Shown: positions 29,750 through 38,865 of the stretch, one piece after another
Position numbering within the stretch: position 1 is the first letter of the stretch
How the letters are laid out: each line of letters opens with the position of its first letter
Assembly (NCBI GenBank): GCA_964537285.1
Contig: CAZHZT010000042.1
Span: forward strand, 1-38,875
From: CAZHZT01 sp964537285
Lineage (GTDB): Bacteria; Bacteroidota; Bacteroidia; Chitinophagales; Saprospiraceae
DNA length: 38,875 bases
Direction: 5' to 3'
Position numbers and translations under genes: made by a program
The notes under the pieces: generated by a model
What the model saw: the letters and a program-made list of their open reading frames with translations, nothing else
The model's database searches: none
Told to the model about the DNA's origin: nothing

Positions 29750-32700
29750 TTAGTCTGTTTTTAGAGACTTATAGTATTCTTCAACCAGGAGTTTATAAAA
29801 AGGCTTAAGTGAAGGAGAAACTTGCTTGTAGTAATCCACTTGTGCCTGTCTTTTCTTTAAGTATTCTTCCAGGGAAGGCGGTAATTTTCGTTCCCGTTGA
29901 TCTCCGGTTTCCGATTTGCGTTTATTGTCAAATTCTCTTTGGCGTTCAGCGCGTTCTGCCTCTAGCAATCTAGTCAGGATATCCTGTTGGCGTTTCATCA
30001 TTTCATTAGTGAGCCGTTTATTAACGAGATCTGTTTCCGTTTGATCCATTTGATCCAGCAATTCCTGCAGTTCAGTAGAGTTTTCGCCATTTTTCTGCAT
30101 TTGCTGCTGTTTTTCCTTGAGTGCCTTGCGAAGAGCAGCCTGGCGAGCCGCCATTTGGGCGAATTCCTTGCTCATGCTACCAGGTTTGCCTTTTCCTTTC
30201 TGGAGTTGTTTTTTAAGGCCTTGCATTTGTTGGTTTAAAGACTCCTGCCCCTGGGAGATCTTGTCGCCGGGTTTGCTCCCCTTATCATTCGGTTTAGCAC
30301 CCCCCGGGTTTTTACACATTTGGCTACCAGCCATCATACCAGCCATTTGCTGCTGCATCTGGTTCATTGTTTCGCTAAGCATTAGTGCAAGGTCGTTTAC
30401 ATTTTTCATAACGCGTTGCTGGTGTTCAGCGGCTGGAGCTTTTTTACGTTCTTCAAGCTGCTCTAACGTTTCGCGCATATTGGATTTAATTTCCGTTACT
30501 TTTTCAGTAATGTAAGATTCAATTTGGAATACACGTTTGCTGAGGGCCTGGAGGCTATCTTCAATAAGTTTAAAATCGTCTTCGAGTTTGAACTGCCCCT
30601 GAACTAAGCCGGTGTAGTGAGGCGTATAAGGATCAGACTCTTCGAACTCTTCGATGAGGTCCTCTTGATCAAAAGAGAGCCCTACGAGGTTCTCAAGCAA
30701 CTGACGCAAGGCCTCCATATCCTCCTGCATTTGCTCCATTTCACCGGCCTGCATAGCAGAGTCCATTTTATCGGCCATTTCCTTCATTTTCTGGGCAGCG
30801 TTTTTCTGAGAATCAGAAGCTTTTTGATTCTGTTGTTGATCCAGGTTTTCCTTGCTATCGTTAAGGTCTTCCTGAATATCCTCCATTTCCTCTTTTTCTT
30901 CGCTTTCATCGCCCATTTCTTTAGGCGATTCCAGTTCTTCATTTTTCTCGCGGAGTTCTTCCTGTTTTTCCTTAATATCTTCAAACTCCTTGTTAATTTC
31001 GTCTTGTTTTTCTTTAAGCTCCTCTTGGTCCATCTCCTCATTTTTCGTTTGTTCGCTCAGTTCTTCCTGCTTTTCGGCCAATTCATTGAGCTTATCGATT
31101 TGCTCCTGGAGTTCTTTCTCCATTTCGAGTTGTTTGAAAAGCTCGAGCATTCGGTCCATTTCCATTTCCAACTCTTCATCGCTCATTTCCATTTCCTCCA
31201 TCATTTCCAGAGCTTCGTCTTTTTCAAGTTCCTGAAGCAGTTCTTCTATTTGCTCCATAAGTTCTTTCATTTCTTCACTCATCAGTTCTTCGAACATTTC
31301 CTGGAGCTGCTCTTGCTTTTCGAGAATTTCCTCTTCAGGCTGTTCGAACTCCTCCTGATTTTTCATATTTTCTTCGAACTTCTGTTTCGCCTTATCGATC
31401 TTCTTCTCAAGTTCTTTTTGACGTTCAAGCATTTTCTCAAGCTCTTCTCTATTTTGCCAGTCGAGGTCTTTTTCCTGAAGCATTTTCTCTCTCAACTTCT
31501 TCATTTCCTCCTGAATATCCCTGGACTCTTCAAGCGCTTTTTTTAACTCGTCTTTTATTTCTTCATCGTTTTGGTCAGCCTGTTCTTCGTATTCTTCGAC
31601 GGTAGGCTTGGCATAGGTCATAATATTTGTACGAGCAGATTTGCTTCCGTTAATGGCATCATTATCAAATACCTCGAAGAAGTAAGTAATTTGATCCCCA
31701 GGCTCCAGGGAAAGGGTAGCTACATCCCATTGAAAATCATACTGGATTTGCTTGTTCGAGTTCTTCTGCACAAGAGTACGCTGAGGATCTCCCTGTTTAC
31801 CATCCGGTTTAAGGATGCTGTAGTTAAAATACAGGCCTGCCAAGCCATAATCATCAGAAGCATCTCCTACGAAATAATGAAGTTTTGTGTTTGTGCTGTC
31901 CACAAATTTTTCGACGGAAATCGTTGGATAAAGATCCGGTTGAACCGTCAATGTGTACGCAATGGAATCGGCGGTTGGAAGCTGATCATTGGAGATGAAC
32001 AGTTTGTAAGATTCATCTTTCAGAGCTTGCTTTTTAAAATTGAAGGTTCCCTGAGCAATTTGCTTTACTTCTTCCAGGTCATTCTTCCCGGAAAACTTAA
32101 GCTGGATATCATCGGTATTCTCAGTGTTCAACAACCAATCAATATTTGTTCCTGCAGGCACAACAAGATCGCCAATATTCTTCAGGTTTTCGTCCTTACG
32201 TCCGGTGTAAGAAGGATAATCCAGATCGACCTCAAATCCAAGGATATTAGGTTTCTCCAGGACTTCCAGTTTGTAAGGAACAGAATTAAAACCACTCGAG
32301 AAAAGGTAAAAATCTATATCCTCATTTACATTTTTAAAAGTGTAAGAGAACTTGCTTTGATCCTCTTTATTCAGTCGGTACTGATAATTATCAATGTTAA
32401 TAAAAGCTTCATTCGGAAGCATCTCTCCTTCTACATCGACATTTAAGTCAAAATCTTCATATTGAACGACTTTAAGGGTTTGGGCATCAACAAGGAACTG
32501 AAAAGGTGCTTCGCGTTCAAAATCCTTATTATTATTTATCAATCTTTTTGTTCCATCCTTAATAACACTAGGAGCTGCCAGCAAAAGAATCAGCAGAAGT
32601 AAAAGAGGCGGAATAGCATAGCGCAAATATTTGCGATTTTGCCCAAGGTTAATAGCCTTTGGAAAGGGCACAGGTTTAATCTCTTCAGATTTTTGGTTAA

Positions 32701-33106
32701 CACTGGCCAGGATCAGCTCACGACTAGTAGCTTGTTGGTCGGCTTGTTCTCTTAACTGCAGCACATTAAGCAGTTTATCTTTAACATTTGTAAAGTGCTT
32801 TCCGATAATTTCGGCAGCTTGCCTATGTGATATAAGCTTACCAAGGCGGAAATAACGCATTAGAGGCAGGAATACCCAATAAACTAAAGCTGTAATACTT
32901 GTACCGATGAAAGAGAAAAACATTGACTTTCGTACAGGCTTGCTGAAGTAAAAGAAATACTCTAGTACATTGACTACAATGAATAGAAGTAAGATCAAGC
33001 CAACGGCATATAAGGTACCTCTGATTAATTGATTGAGATAATATTTTCGGGTAAACTGATCGAGTTTTTCAATGAGGAGCTGGTAGTTGTCTTTTGATTG
33101 AGCCAT
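29750..33106 (-). CDS. DUF4175 family membrane protein with long acidic coiled coil
   Basis: 1118 residues. Two transmembrane helices near the N-terminus (about 25-50, LIRGTLYAVGLILLLFIVVN; about 60-80, SMFFSFIGTSITALVYWVFL) and a third at about 160-180 (IPPLLLLLILLLAAPSVI). Beta-rich repeats follow, about 190-500. A very Glu/Lys/Gln-rich coiled coil occupies about 505-800 (EEQADQNDEEIKDELKKALE, and so on) and a Gln/Met/Lys-rich region about 880-1060. The Bacteroidota DUF4175 family is uncharacterised. Its antisense strand gives long hydrophobic frames that are not real genes. It is followed by a perfect palindromic terminator. Confidence 0.88.
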   Translation of the reverse strand: MAQSKDNYQLLIEKLDQFTRKYYLNQLIRGTLYAVGLILLLFIVVNVLEYFFYFSKPVRKSMFFSFIGTSITALVYWVFLPLMRYFRLGKLISHRQAAEIIGKHFTNVKDKLLNVLQLREQADQQATSRELILASVNQKSEEIKPVPFPKAINLGQNRKYLRYAIPPLLLLLILLLAAPSVIKDGTKRLINNNKDFEREAPFQFLVDAQTLKVVQYEDFDLNVDVEGEMLPNEAFINIDNYQYRLNKEDQSKFSYTFKNVNEDIDFYLFSSGFNSVPYKLEVLEKPNILGFEVDLDYPSYTGRKDENLKNIGDLVVPAGTNIDWLLNTENTDDIQLKFSGKNDLEEVKQIAQGTFNFKKQALKDESYKLFISNDQLPTADSIAYTLTVQPDLYPTISVEKFVDSTNTKLHYFVGDASDDYGLAGLYFNYSILKPDGKQGDPQRTLVQKNSNKQIQYDFQWDVATLSLEPGDQITYFFEVFDNDAINGSKSARTNIMTYAKPTVEEYEEQADQNDEEIKDELKKALEESRDIQEEMKKLREKMLQEKDLDWQNREELEKMLERQKELEKKIDKAKQKFEENMKNQEEFEQPEEEILEKQEQLQEMFEELMSEEMKELMEQIEELLQELEKDEALEMMEEMEMSDEELEMEMDRMLELFKQLEMEKELQEQIDKLNELAEKQEELSEQTKNEEMDQEELKEKQDEINKEFEDIKEKQEELREKNEELESPKEMGDESEEKEEMEDIQEDLNDSKENLDQQQNQKASDSQKNAAQKMKEMADKMDSAMQAGEMEQMQEDMEALRQLLENLVGLSFDQEDLIEEFEESDPYTPHYTGLVQGQFKLEDDFKLIEDSLQALSKRVFQIESYITEKVTEIKSNMRETLEQLEERKKAPAAEHQQRVMKNVNDLALMLSETMNQMQQQMAGMMAGSQMCKNPGGAKPNDKGSKPGDKISQGQESLNQQMQGLKKQLQKGKGKPGSMSKEFAQMAARQAALRKALKEKQQQMQKNGENSTELQELLDQMDQTETDLVNKRLTNEMMKRQQDILTRLLEAERAERQREFDNKRKSETGDQRERKLPPSLEEYLKKRQAQVDYYKQVSPSLKPFYKLLVEEYYKSLKTD

Positions 33107-33203
33107 TATTATATTTTTTTTTCCTTAGCGCTTAAGAAACTCTAAATTAAGTTTGAGTTCTAAGAGTAACAAATTTCTTACTGTTAAAGATTTGTAAAAG
33201 CCA

Positions 33204-34997
33204 CTAATTGTCGTGGAAAATAACGGTTTTGCTGATCATTTCTCCCTTGTAGCGAACACTGATCCAGTACTGCCCTTCAGGAAAAGATCCTACAGGAATG
33301 ACAACTTTTTTGTCAATAAGTTGAAAGGAAGCTACCTTTTTACCCGAAGCATTGGTCAATATCAGCATTTCTCCTTTTTGAAAAGAAACCTTTTCATCGA
33401 ACACGACATGCAGAAAGTTTCGACTTGGATTCGGGTAAATGAGCTGAAAAACGTCGGAGGGTTTGGAAAAAATAGTGCTGTAGGAAGTATTCAGGCTACT
33501 ATGTAGTAATGTAATACAGCCAAAAACCTGTCCAAATTCATCAATTGCACAATAGCGAAGAGAATCTTTGCCGAACACTTCTATTGTCCCGTAAGAATCA
33601 TTAAAATTAGTATTGCCAACCCCATTACCGCCTCCATTCCACAGGGCTTCTTCTACAGGAGGGAAGTTGAATAAGGCGCTGATTGAATCGACGTAATAAT
33701 TGATAATACCTTCATTTCCGGCAGCTAATCCACTTGAGTTCAATTCGGGGATCCCTGAGTTTTCGCCATCATCTAAAGCGGAGCTGTGAGAATCGCCGGA
33801 AATAAGTAGTAAATCTTTCACCGCCCCGCTTTTATAAAGATCGAGCAAGGGTTGCTGATCAGCAGGATACCCCGCCCAATTATAAGAAATATTTGAAGCC
33901 AGAGTTGCTCCGGATCCATCAAAACCATCGAGACTAATGGCAAAGCTCTGTAAACCCATTGCAACATCTAATATTTCAGCATAATAAGTATTGAAAATCA
34001 CACTGCTTCCAATAATTTTCCAATCTGCATCCGATTCTTCCAGCTCATCTAATAACCATTGTCGTTGAGCAGCTCCTAACATAGTATGATTAGTAGAATC
34101 AGGCGCGAAATCCCAAAGCCCGGTAACAGGATCCTGGATAAACGCATCGTGTCGGGGAGTACGAGAGTTGCGGGCATCCAGCATAAAAAGCTCCAGGTTA
34201 CCCATTCGAAAACGGTGGTGAATGCCTTCGGCAGTATCGACTGCTGCATAAGCGGGAAAATGATCAAAATAGCCTTCTATAGCCCCTTCCCGTATACCTG
34301 GAGGCATTGCATTAGTAAATAACTCTGTTGTTGCCAATGGCCCATTTACGGTGACCTCAAAAGAAGGATAAGTCCAGCCTTCAGAGTCGTTATAACTGTA
34401 ATCATCATCATAAATATACTCTACGGGCATGAAGGGAAGTACATATTCCATCATACTTTGATCCGCATATCGTTGAGCAAAGGATTGGGCCCGTTTTTGC
34501 GGATCCAGGCAATAATCATTCCCAAGCTGAGCGGGTGGCCAGTTCCAGTCGCCAAGATGAATAAAAAGATGTGGTTGAAAATCTTTTATTTGTTGAAAAA
34601 GGGAAGGATTCGATTCATAATTACATGATCCGACGATAATCCTGAGCGGTTCTTCAGAATCATTATTCGGGAAAGTTCTGAATTTTCCGGTTCGAAGATC
34701 CGTATCTCCATTGAATTGAAATCGATAGAAATATTCAGTATTGCTATCCAGGCCATCTAAGGTTATAATATTACTGCCGAACAAATCCGTTCGGGTGCTA
34801 TCGATGTAGGAGGAGGGGTTAGGGAAAGAAGCACTTTTATCTAATTCCAGAGTAAATTCAGTGGCTTGCGTTCCGGTTTTCACGTAAATACGAGCGCCGG
34901 AATTACTAACGCCGCCGACCACAGGGCCGTGAGTTATGTGCTGTGCACTCAGGCAAAAAGACAATAGAAGGCTAAGGAAAATCAAAGTCGGTTTCAT
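33204..34997 (-). CDS. PhoD-like alkaline phosphatase/phosphodiesterase with T9SS sorting domain
   Basis: 597 residues. A signal peptide (about 1-19, ending LSAQ) is followed by a fibronectin-like start (HGPVVGGVSNSGARIYVKTG, SNTEYFYRFQF). The PhoD catalytic domain shows GSCNYESNP (Cys metal ligand), IHLGDWNW, ARNSRTP and LLISGDSHSSALDDG. The C-terminus (about 515-597, FQLIYPNPSRNFLHVVFDEK ... EGQYWISVRYKGEMISKTVI) is a T9SS type A sorting domain, so the enzyme is surface-exposed or secreted. The usual DDHDYGxND block reads YDDDYSYND, with the His replaced, so activity or metal use may differ. Confidence 0.88.
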   Translation of the reverse strand: MKPTLIFLSLLLSFCLSAQHITHGPVVGGVSNSGARIYVKTGTQATEFTLELDKSASFPNPSSYIDSTRTDLFGSNIITLDGLDSNTEYFYRFQFNGDTDLRTGKFRTFPNNDSEEPLRIIVGSCNYESNPSLFQQIKDFQPHLFIHLGDWNWPPAQLGNDYCLDPQKRAQSFAQRYADQSMMEYVLPFMPVEYIYDDDYSYNDSEGWTYPSFEVTVNGPLATTELFTNAMPPGIREGAIEGYFDHFPAYAAVDTAEGIHHRFRMGNLELFMLDARNSRTPRHDAFIQDPVTGLWDFAPDSTNHTMLGAAQRQWLLDELEESDADWKIIGSSVIFNTYYAEILDVAMGLQSFAISLDGFDGSGATLASNISYNWAGYPADQQPLLDLYKSGAVKDLLLISGDSHSSALDDGENSGIPELNSSGLAAGNEGIINYYVDSISALFNFPPVEEALWNGGGNGVGNTNFNDSYGTIEVFGKDSLRYCAIDEFGQVFGCITLLHSSLNTSYSTIFSKPSDVFQLIYPNPSRNFLHVVFDEKVSFQKGEMLILTNASGKKVASFQLIDKKVVIPVGSFPEGQYWISVRYKGEMISKTVIFHDN

Positions 34998-35049
34998 GTT
35001 AGTAGCTTTTGTTTTTTTGTTCTTTGATAAATTGTGTGAATTTTTTTTA

Positions 35050-35106
35050 GTTCTTTGACATAAATTGTGGAAAATGGAACTTCAAAATGATAAGCCTTTC
35101 AGCCAC
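35050..35106. repeat. Half copy of palindromic family R2 (copy 3)
   Basis: GTTCTTTGACATAAATTGTGG followed by AATGGAACTTCAAAATGATA and AGCCTTTCAGCCAC matches the end of copy 1, but the second arm is missing. A further partial end GTTCTTTGATAAATTGTGTG lies at 35019-35038. It is upstream of the PhoD-like gene. Confidence 0.7.
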
Positions 35107-35153
35107 TAGTGCTTCAGGAACTAAATCCTTGATAGCTTTAGAGGCGATTTTTT

Positions 35154-36257
35154 TTAAAATACAGCTCCCGGGAACCGAGCGCCTTCTAAAACAGCCCCTG
35201 AAAAATCAGCATCAATTAACACCGCATTTTCGAAATCTGCTCCGGTAAGATCAGCATTTTTAAAAGAAGCTTTTTGAAGGTTCGCTCGCGAAAAATCAGC
35301 TTTCCTCAATTGGGCATTTTCGAAATTGCTCTGTTGGAATTGCCCGTCGGTAAAAAGACAGAAACTTAACTCCGCTCCGGAGAAATCCAGATCAGAAGCC
35401 AAGGTACCACAGAAATTACTAAAAGCCAAGAGGGCTCCCCGGAATGACACACTTTTATTAAACCGGGCATATTCAAACTGTGCTTGCCTGCCAATTTTAG
35501 CTTCAGGACCTTCATATATGCCGGTAGAAATACCTTTTAGATGTAAGCAAATCCAGCGACCACCAGCCCCCCCTGAGTGAATAAATTTAGCGTGCTCATC
35601 TAAAGCCTTTACAACAGATGTCTGATTGACTTCTTTTGATTGCAAAGCTCTTTGGTGCATGATCACCTGATTCAGATGATTCATTGAATGCCCCAATAAA
35701 TCACATTGTGGAAACCGAAGGCTGTTGGACAGCATACTGAAAGAAAAAGAAGGAGGCGTTTGTTTCCACAAAGAAGCCTGAGTGTCCTCATAACCAAGGT
35801 TTGAGTCGTAAAAGATCTGATTTTGTTGCCCGAGGTAACCTTTACAGGAAATGAGAAAGGCAAATAAAGATTCAATCCCGTGTAAAGCGTTTATTTTTTG
35901 AAGATGATTTTCAACCTTTAGATAGAGCGTAGGGGACAAATCATTCTCTTTGTGGACAATGCCGATTTCGTTCCCATCCGGCAGAACAACTATGCAGATC
36001 CAGTCTGGTAATTCGCTTTCTTTTTTAACTACTTCTTCTAAGGAAGACAGATGGATATAACCCTCTTTGCTGCCAGCCTCCCAATGTAGTTGAAGACCGT
36101 TCGATTCTCTAAGAAAATCAGCAATGGAAGTGGGAAGAATAGGGAGTGAAGCATTGGCATTATCAACTCCCGGGCTGGTTTGAAACTCAATTAACTCCAC
36201 ACACTCGATGGATTGTATTTCATTGGCTATTGACCTAAAAGCAGGCAGATAATACAT
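35154..36257 (-). CDS. SMI1/KNR4-like and pentapeptide-repeat protein
   Basis: 367 residues. Residues about 1-140 resemble a SMI1/KNR4 (SUKH) domain (LPTSIADFLRESNGLQLHWE, YIHLSSLEEVVKK, ICIVVLPDGNEIGIV). A middle helical part follows. The C-terminal 100 residues are pentapeptide repeats A(D/N)(L/F)xx such as AQLRKADFSRANLQKASFKN and ADLTGADFENAVLIDADFSG. SUKH domains are often immunity or binding modules and pentapeptide repeats form a beta-helix, so a binding role is plausible. No adjacent toxin gene is seen. It ends close to a half copy of R2. Confidence 0.75.
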   Translation of the reverse strand: MYYLPAFRSIANEIQSIECVELIEFQTSPGVDNANASLPILPTSIADFLRESNGLQLHWEAGSKEGYIHLSSLEEVVKKESELPDWICIVVLPDGNEIGIVHKENDLSPTLYLKVENHLQKINALHGIESLFAFLISCKGYLGQQNQIFYDSNLGYEDTQASLWKQTPPSFSFSMLSNSLRFPQCDLLGHSMNHLNQVIMHQRALQSKEVNQTSVVKALDEHAKFIHSGGAGGRWICLHLKGISTGIYEGPEAKIGRQAQFEYARFNKSVSFRGALLAFSNFCGTLASDLDFSGAELSFCLFTDGQFQQSNFENAQLRKADFSRANLQKASFKNADLTGADFENAVLIDADFSGAVLEGARFPGAVF

Positions 36258-36270
36258 TATCTTTTTACAT

Positions 36271-36278
36271 CAAAGATA
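36271..36278 (-). promoter_or_regulatory. Possible -7 box for the SMI1/pentapeptide gene
   Basis: On the minus strand TATCTTTG matches TAnnTTTG exactly, 13 nt upstream of the ATG, leaving a very short leader. A -33 TTG was not found at the usual distance. Confidence 0.4.
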
Positions 36279-36341
36279 AACGATTTTTATTAAAAGCGAA
36301 TATAAAACACAAAAAGTTTGTGAACTTTATAAACAAATTAG

Positions 36342-36530
36342 GTTCTAGATGATTTCATTTGGTCGAAATTAATTTGGGAAGTCTTTAAAGCAGGCCGTTA
36401 GGCCTGCTTTTTGTTCTTAAAATGTTTACCAAATGAAATCATCTAGAACCCAAAAAAAGGAACACCCCTCAAAAAAGAAAATTTCCTACCAGTTGCGACG
36501 AACACACGGGTGTATTAAAGAACATACCGT
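36342..36530. repeat. Palindromic element, family R5 (compact copy)
   Basis: A core of 109 bp (36342-36450) with 23-bp perfect inverted ends beginning GGTTCTAGATGATTTCATTT; the centre is GCAGGCCGTTAGGCCTGC. The right flank (36451-36530), with GGGGTGTTCC and GAAAATTTTC on the minus strand, matches 25855-25907, so the shared unit is larger than the core. It ends 2 nt before the YqeY stop codon, just as the other copy follows the DUF4870 gene. Confidence 0.85.
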
Positions 36531-36532
36531 TT

Positions 36533-36979
36533 TTAGCCCAGCAATTTTTTAACAGTAGCAGAAATAGCTTTCCCGTCGGCTCTGCCTGCGAACTTTTTTG
36601 AGGCAGCCCCCATCACTTTGCCCATATCTTTCATAGATTCTGCTCCCACCTCATCAATAATAGCCTTAACTTCGCTTTCCAATTCTTCTGGTGAAAGTTG
36701 AGCCGGAAGATAACGCTCAATGATTTCGATTTCTTCTTTTTCCGTCTGAGCGAGTTCATCTCGCCCGCCTTTTTCGTAAATTTCTACCGATTCTTTGCGC
36801 TGCTTCACAAGTTTTTGAAGCATTTTAATCTCCTTTTCTTCCGTGAATTCTTCGCCTGAACCATCTGTTTTAGCCAAAAGAATAGCGGCCTTGATTGCTC
36901 TGATCCCTCTTAAAGCGACTTTGTCTTTGGCTTTCATGGCAGCTTTCAAATCTTCCAAAATCTTTTTTTCCAAACTCAT
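36533..36979 (-). CDS. YqeY/GatB-like protein
   Basis: 148 residues starting at the ATG giving MSLEKKILEDLKAAMKAKDK. The longer upstream frame runs through non-coding DNA and is not used. The helical YqeY core shows ALRGIRAIKAAILLAKTD, LQKLVKQRKESVEIYEKGGR, EIIERYLPAQLSPEEL and the C-terminal DMGKVMGAASKKFAGRADGK. It is related to the tail domain of the GatB amidotransferase subunit, which binds tRNA. The role of the free form is unclear. Confidence 0.9.
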   Translation of the reverse strand: MSLEKKILEDLKAAMKAKDKVALRGIRAIKAAILLAKTDGSGEEFTEEKEIKMLQKLVKQRKESVEIYEKGGRDELAQTEKEEIEIIERYLPAQLSPEELESEVKAIIDEVGAESMKDMGKVMGAASKKFAGRADGKAISATVKKLLG

Positions 36980-36999
36980 GACTGATCTATTTTTTTTTG

Positions 37000-37007
37000 C
37001 AAAGATA
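37000..37007 (-). promoter_or_regulatory. Possible -7 box for the YqeY gene
   Basis: TATCTTTG on the minus strand (followed by GC), exactly TAnnTTTG and 21 nt upstream of the ATG. This also supports the choice of start at 36979. Confidence 0.5.
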
Positions 37008-37014
37008 AGAAAGC

Positions 37015-37121
37015 AAAAAATAAAATAGTAAATATCTAACAACGAAAGGGGGGACGTGCGGATGCACGTCCCCCCTTTCGCTATTAGATATAGTTCTTTG
37101 ATATTTACTATTTTATTTTTT
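37015..37121. repeat. Nested inverted repeat between the thioredoxin and YqeY genes
   Basis: Outer arms of 22 bp (AAAAAATAAAATAGTAAATA at 37015 and its complement ending 37121) surround an inner 17-bp stem (CGAAAGGGGGGACGTGC with GCACGTCCCCCCTTTCG, loop GGAT, 37043-37080). The outer right arm includes the stop codon of the thioredoxin gene. It is probably a terminator of that gene and lies just upstream of the YqeY promoter. Confidence 0.8.
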
Positions 37122-37598
37122 CGCCATGTAAGGCTGAAGGTGCCGGATATAATTTTCCACCCCTCCGCGCTTGTATCCTGTGCGAAGCAAAGTATTTTCG
37201 GTCGCATCTAAAATTAAGATTGTAGGATAACCACGTACACCATGTTTTCTGGCAAGGGTATTATTTTGCTTTCTCTCTTCATCACTTAAGCGGAAAGATC
37301 TTGGAAAGTCGAGCTTAACGCATACCAGGTTATCATTAGCAAAGTCAATAAAAGTAGGCTGAGAAAACACCTCCCGGTCCAGTTTTTTGCACCATCCACA
37401 CCAATCGGAGCCGGTAAAGTTAATTAGTAAACGCTTATTTTCTTCTTTAGCTTGAGCAACAGCAGCAGCATAGTCCGTTTCCCAGCTTAATTCACCATCG
37501 GAAATCGTAGTAGAAGAGCTTTCATCAAATTGAGACATGCGGTACCCAAAACCAGCAACCAAGATTAGCGCAGCAACACTTAAAAATGCAATTTTCAT
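37113..37598 (-). CDS. Periplasmic thioredoxin-family protein
   Basis: 161 residues. An N-terminal hydrophobic signal or anchor (about 1-18, MKIAFLSVAALILVAGFG) is followed by a linker and a thioredoxin-like fold with INFTGSDWCGWCKKLDREVF (active site Cys67 and Cys70), VCVKLDFPRSFRLSDEER and the cis-Pro region VRGYPTILILDATEN. WCGWC is typical of thioredoxin_7/DUF255-like redox proteins in Bacteroidota envelopes. The likely role is disulfide reduction outside the cytoplasm. Confidence 0.88.
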   Translation of the reverse strand: MKIAFLSVAALILVAGFGYRMSQFDESSSTTISDGELSWETDYAAAVAQAKEENKRLLINFTGSDWCGWCKKLDREVFSQPTFIDFANDNLVCVKLDFPRSFRLSDEERKQNNTLARKHGVRGYPTILILDATENTLLRTGYKRGGVENYIRHLQPYMAKK

Positions 37599-37781
37599 TT
37601 TCTTTAATTTTTAATAATTTAAATTATTCCAGCTTTTATTAGACTTTACTTCAAAATTGTTTTATAAGCAAAAAGTCTATTAAGCCAAGCCTTTTTGATA
37701 TCATCAAAGTTCGTAAATTTTTAGGAATCCAAACTTCCGCAAGGGGACATTTTAAAACATGTTTAACATTCGTAAAGGTAA

Positions 37782-38570
37782 TCACAATGTCTTTGTTTTC
37801 ACTGCTCGTTCTTCTATCTGGATAGTAAGTTCTACATAATCTTTTACGGAAAGCTGCTCGGGGCGCAGGCTAAAGGTTGGTGTATTCAGCAATTCATCTC
37901 CCTTGATGAAGGTTTTCATTGTATTTCGCAACATTTTCCTGCGTTGGCTAAATGCTTGCTTGACGATCCGCCTAAAAGATTTGTATTCACATCCAAGTTC
38001 CTGATCTTTAATTCTTTCCAAGCGAATAACAGAGGATCGCACTTTAGGAGGTGGTACAAAAGACCCTCTTTCAACATTGAAAAGCAAGCTTCCTTTGTAA
38101 TAAGCTTGAGTAAGTACGCTAATAACCCCGTAAGTTTTGCTTCCAGGTGGCGCCACAATTCTCTCCGCCAATTCTTTTTGAAACATACCGACCATCTCCG
38201 GGATACGTTCCCGGTACTTGAGCATTTTGAAAACAATTTGAGATGAGATATTATAGGGGAAGTTGCCGATTAGCGCAAATGAATCCCCTTCGAATAATTG
38301 CTCAAGACGGCTCTTTAAAAAATCCTGAGACAGAATGCGTCCGTGTAACTGGGGATAAAAATCATTCAAATAACTGACCATGTCTCGATCTGCTTCCACA
38401 ACCCGGAGGTCGAACTCTTTTTCTAATAAGTACTTGGTGAGCATTCCTTTTCCGGGGCCAACTTCGAGGAGGTTTGTATAAGTACCATTGTTGCTGAGGC
38501 TATCTGCAATGCGCTCTGCGATACTTTCGTCTTTAAGAAAATGTTGCCCGAAGGATTTTTTTGGTTTCAT
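37782..38570 (-). CDS. rsmA: 16S rRNA dimethyladenosine transferase (RsmA/KsgA)
   Basis: 262 residues. It dimethylates two adjacent adenines near the 3' end of 16S rRNA using S-adenosylmethionine. The N-terminus is KKSFGQHFLKDESIAERI. The SAM-binding motif is LLEVGPGKGMLTKYLLEKEF, then VVEADRDMV. The catalytic motif is IGNFPYNISSQIVFKML (usual NLPYN). The C-terminal helical domain has FVPPPKVRSSVIRLE and QAFSQRRKMLRNTMK. Length and motifs match the family. It is monocistronic on present evidence. Confidence 0.96.
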   Translation of the reverse strand: MKPKKSFGQHFLKDESIAERIADSLSNNGTYTNLLEVGPGKGMLTKYLLEKEFDLRVVEADRDMVSYLNDFYPQLHGRILSQDFLKSRLEQLFEGDSFALIGNFPYNISSQIVFKMLKYRERIPEMVGMFQKELAERIVAPPGSKTYGVISVLTQAYYKGSLLFNVERGSFVPPPKVRSSVIRLERIKDQELGCEYKSFRRIVKQAFSQRRKMLRNTMKTFIKGDELLNTPTFSLRPEQLSVKDYVELTIQIEERAVKTKTL

Positions 38571-38793
38571 GATAAGATGGTTGGAAGCGCTTTTTAATGA
38601 TATGGAGACCTTACCTTCTCAAATCGCTTGTTTGAATGTTTAACTATTTTTTTAAGGAATTGTTATATTCTCATCAAAAAGAACCCTGACAGGAAGTCCT
38701 AAAATTGTAATTCATTGCCTTTGGGCAGGATTTTTTTTATTTGGTAAATATTTATAAAAAATCTTTATATTTTGCTGCTGATTAATGCTTTAT

Positions 38794-38865
38794 CTACTTT
38801 TTTCTTGATAAAAAAGTAGTAAAAAATCAAGGCTGTATTCAATTCTTAACGCTTTTTGGAAGGCT
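38794..38865 (+). repeat. Dispersed intergenic repeat, copy 2 (of 3007-3081)
   Basis: CTACTTTTTTCTTGATAAAA through GGCTGTATTCAATTCTTAAC matches the copy at 3007 in the same orientation. It lies in the gene-free last 305 bases (38571-38875), which otherwise show only AT-rich sequence. Confidence 0.75.

Noticed and set aside
30617..31546. 309-codon plus-strand frame rich in Leu and Phe
   Set aside because: It is the antisense of the Glu/Lys-rich coiled coil of the DUF4175 gene; GAA/AAG-rich codons read backwards give TTC/CTT. The minus-strand gene is far better supported.
31571..32446. 291-codon plus-strand frame
   Set aside because: Opposite-strand shadow of the same DUF4175 gene, with no recognisable domain.
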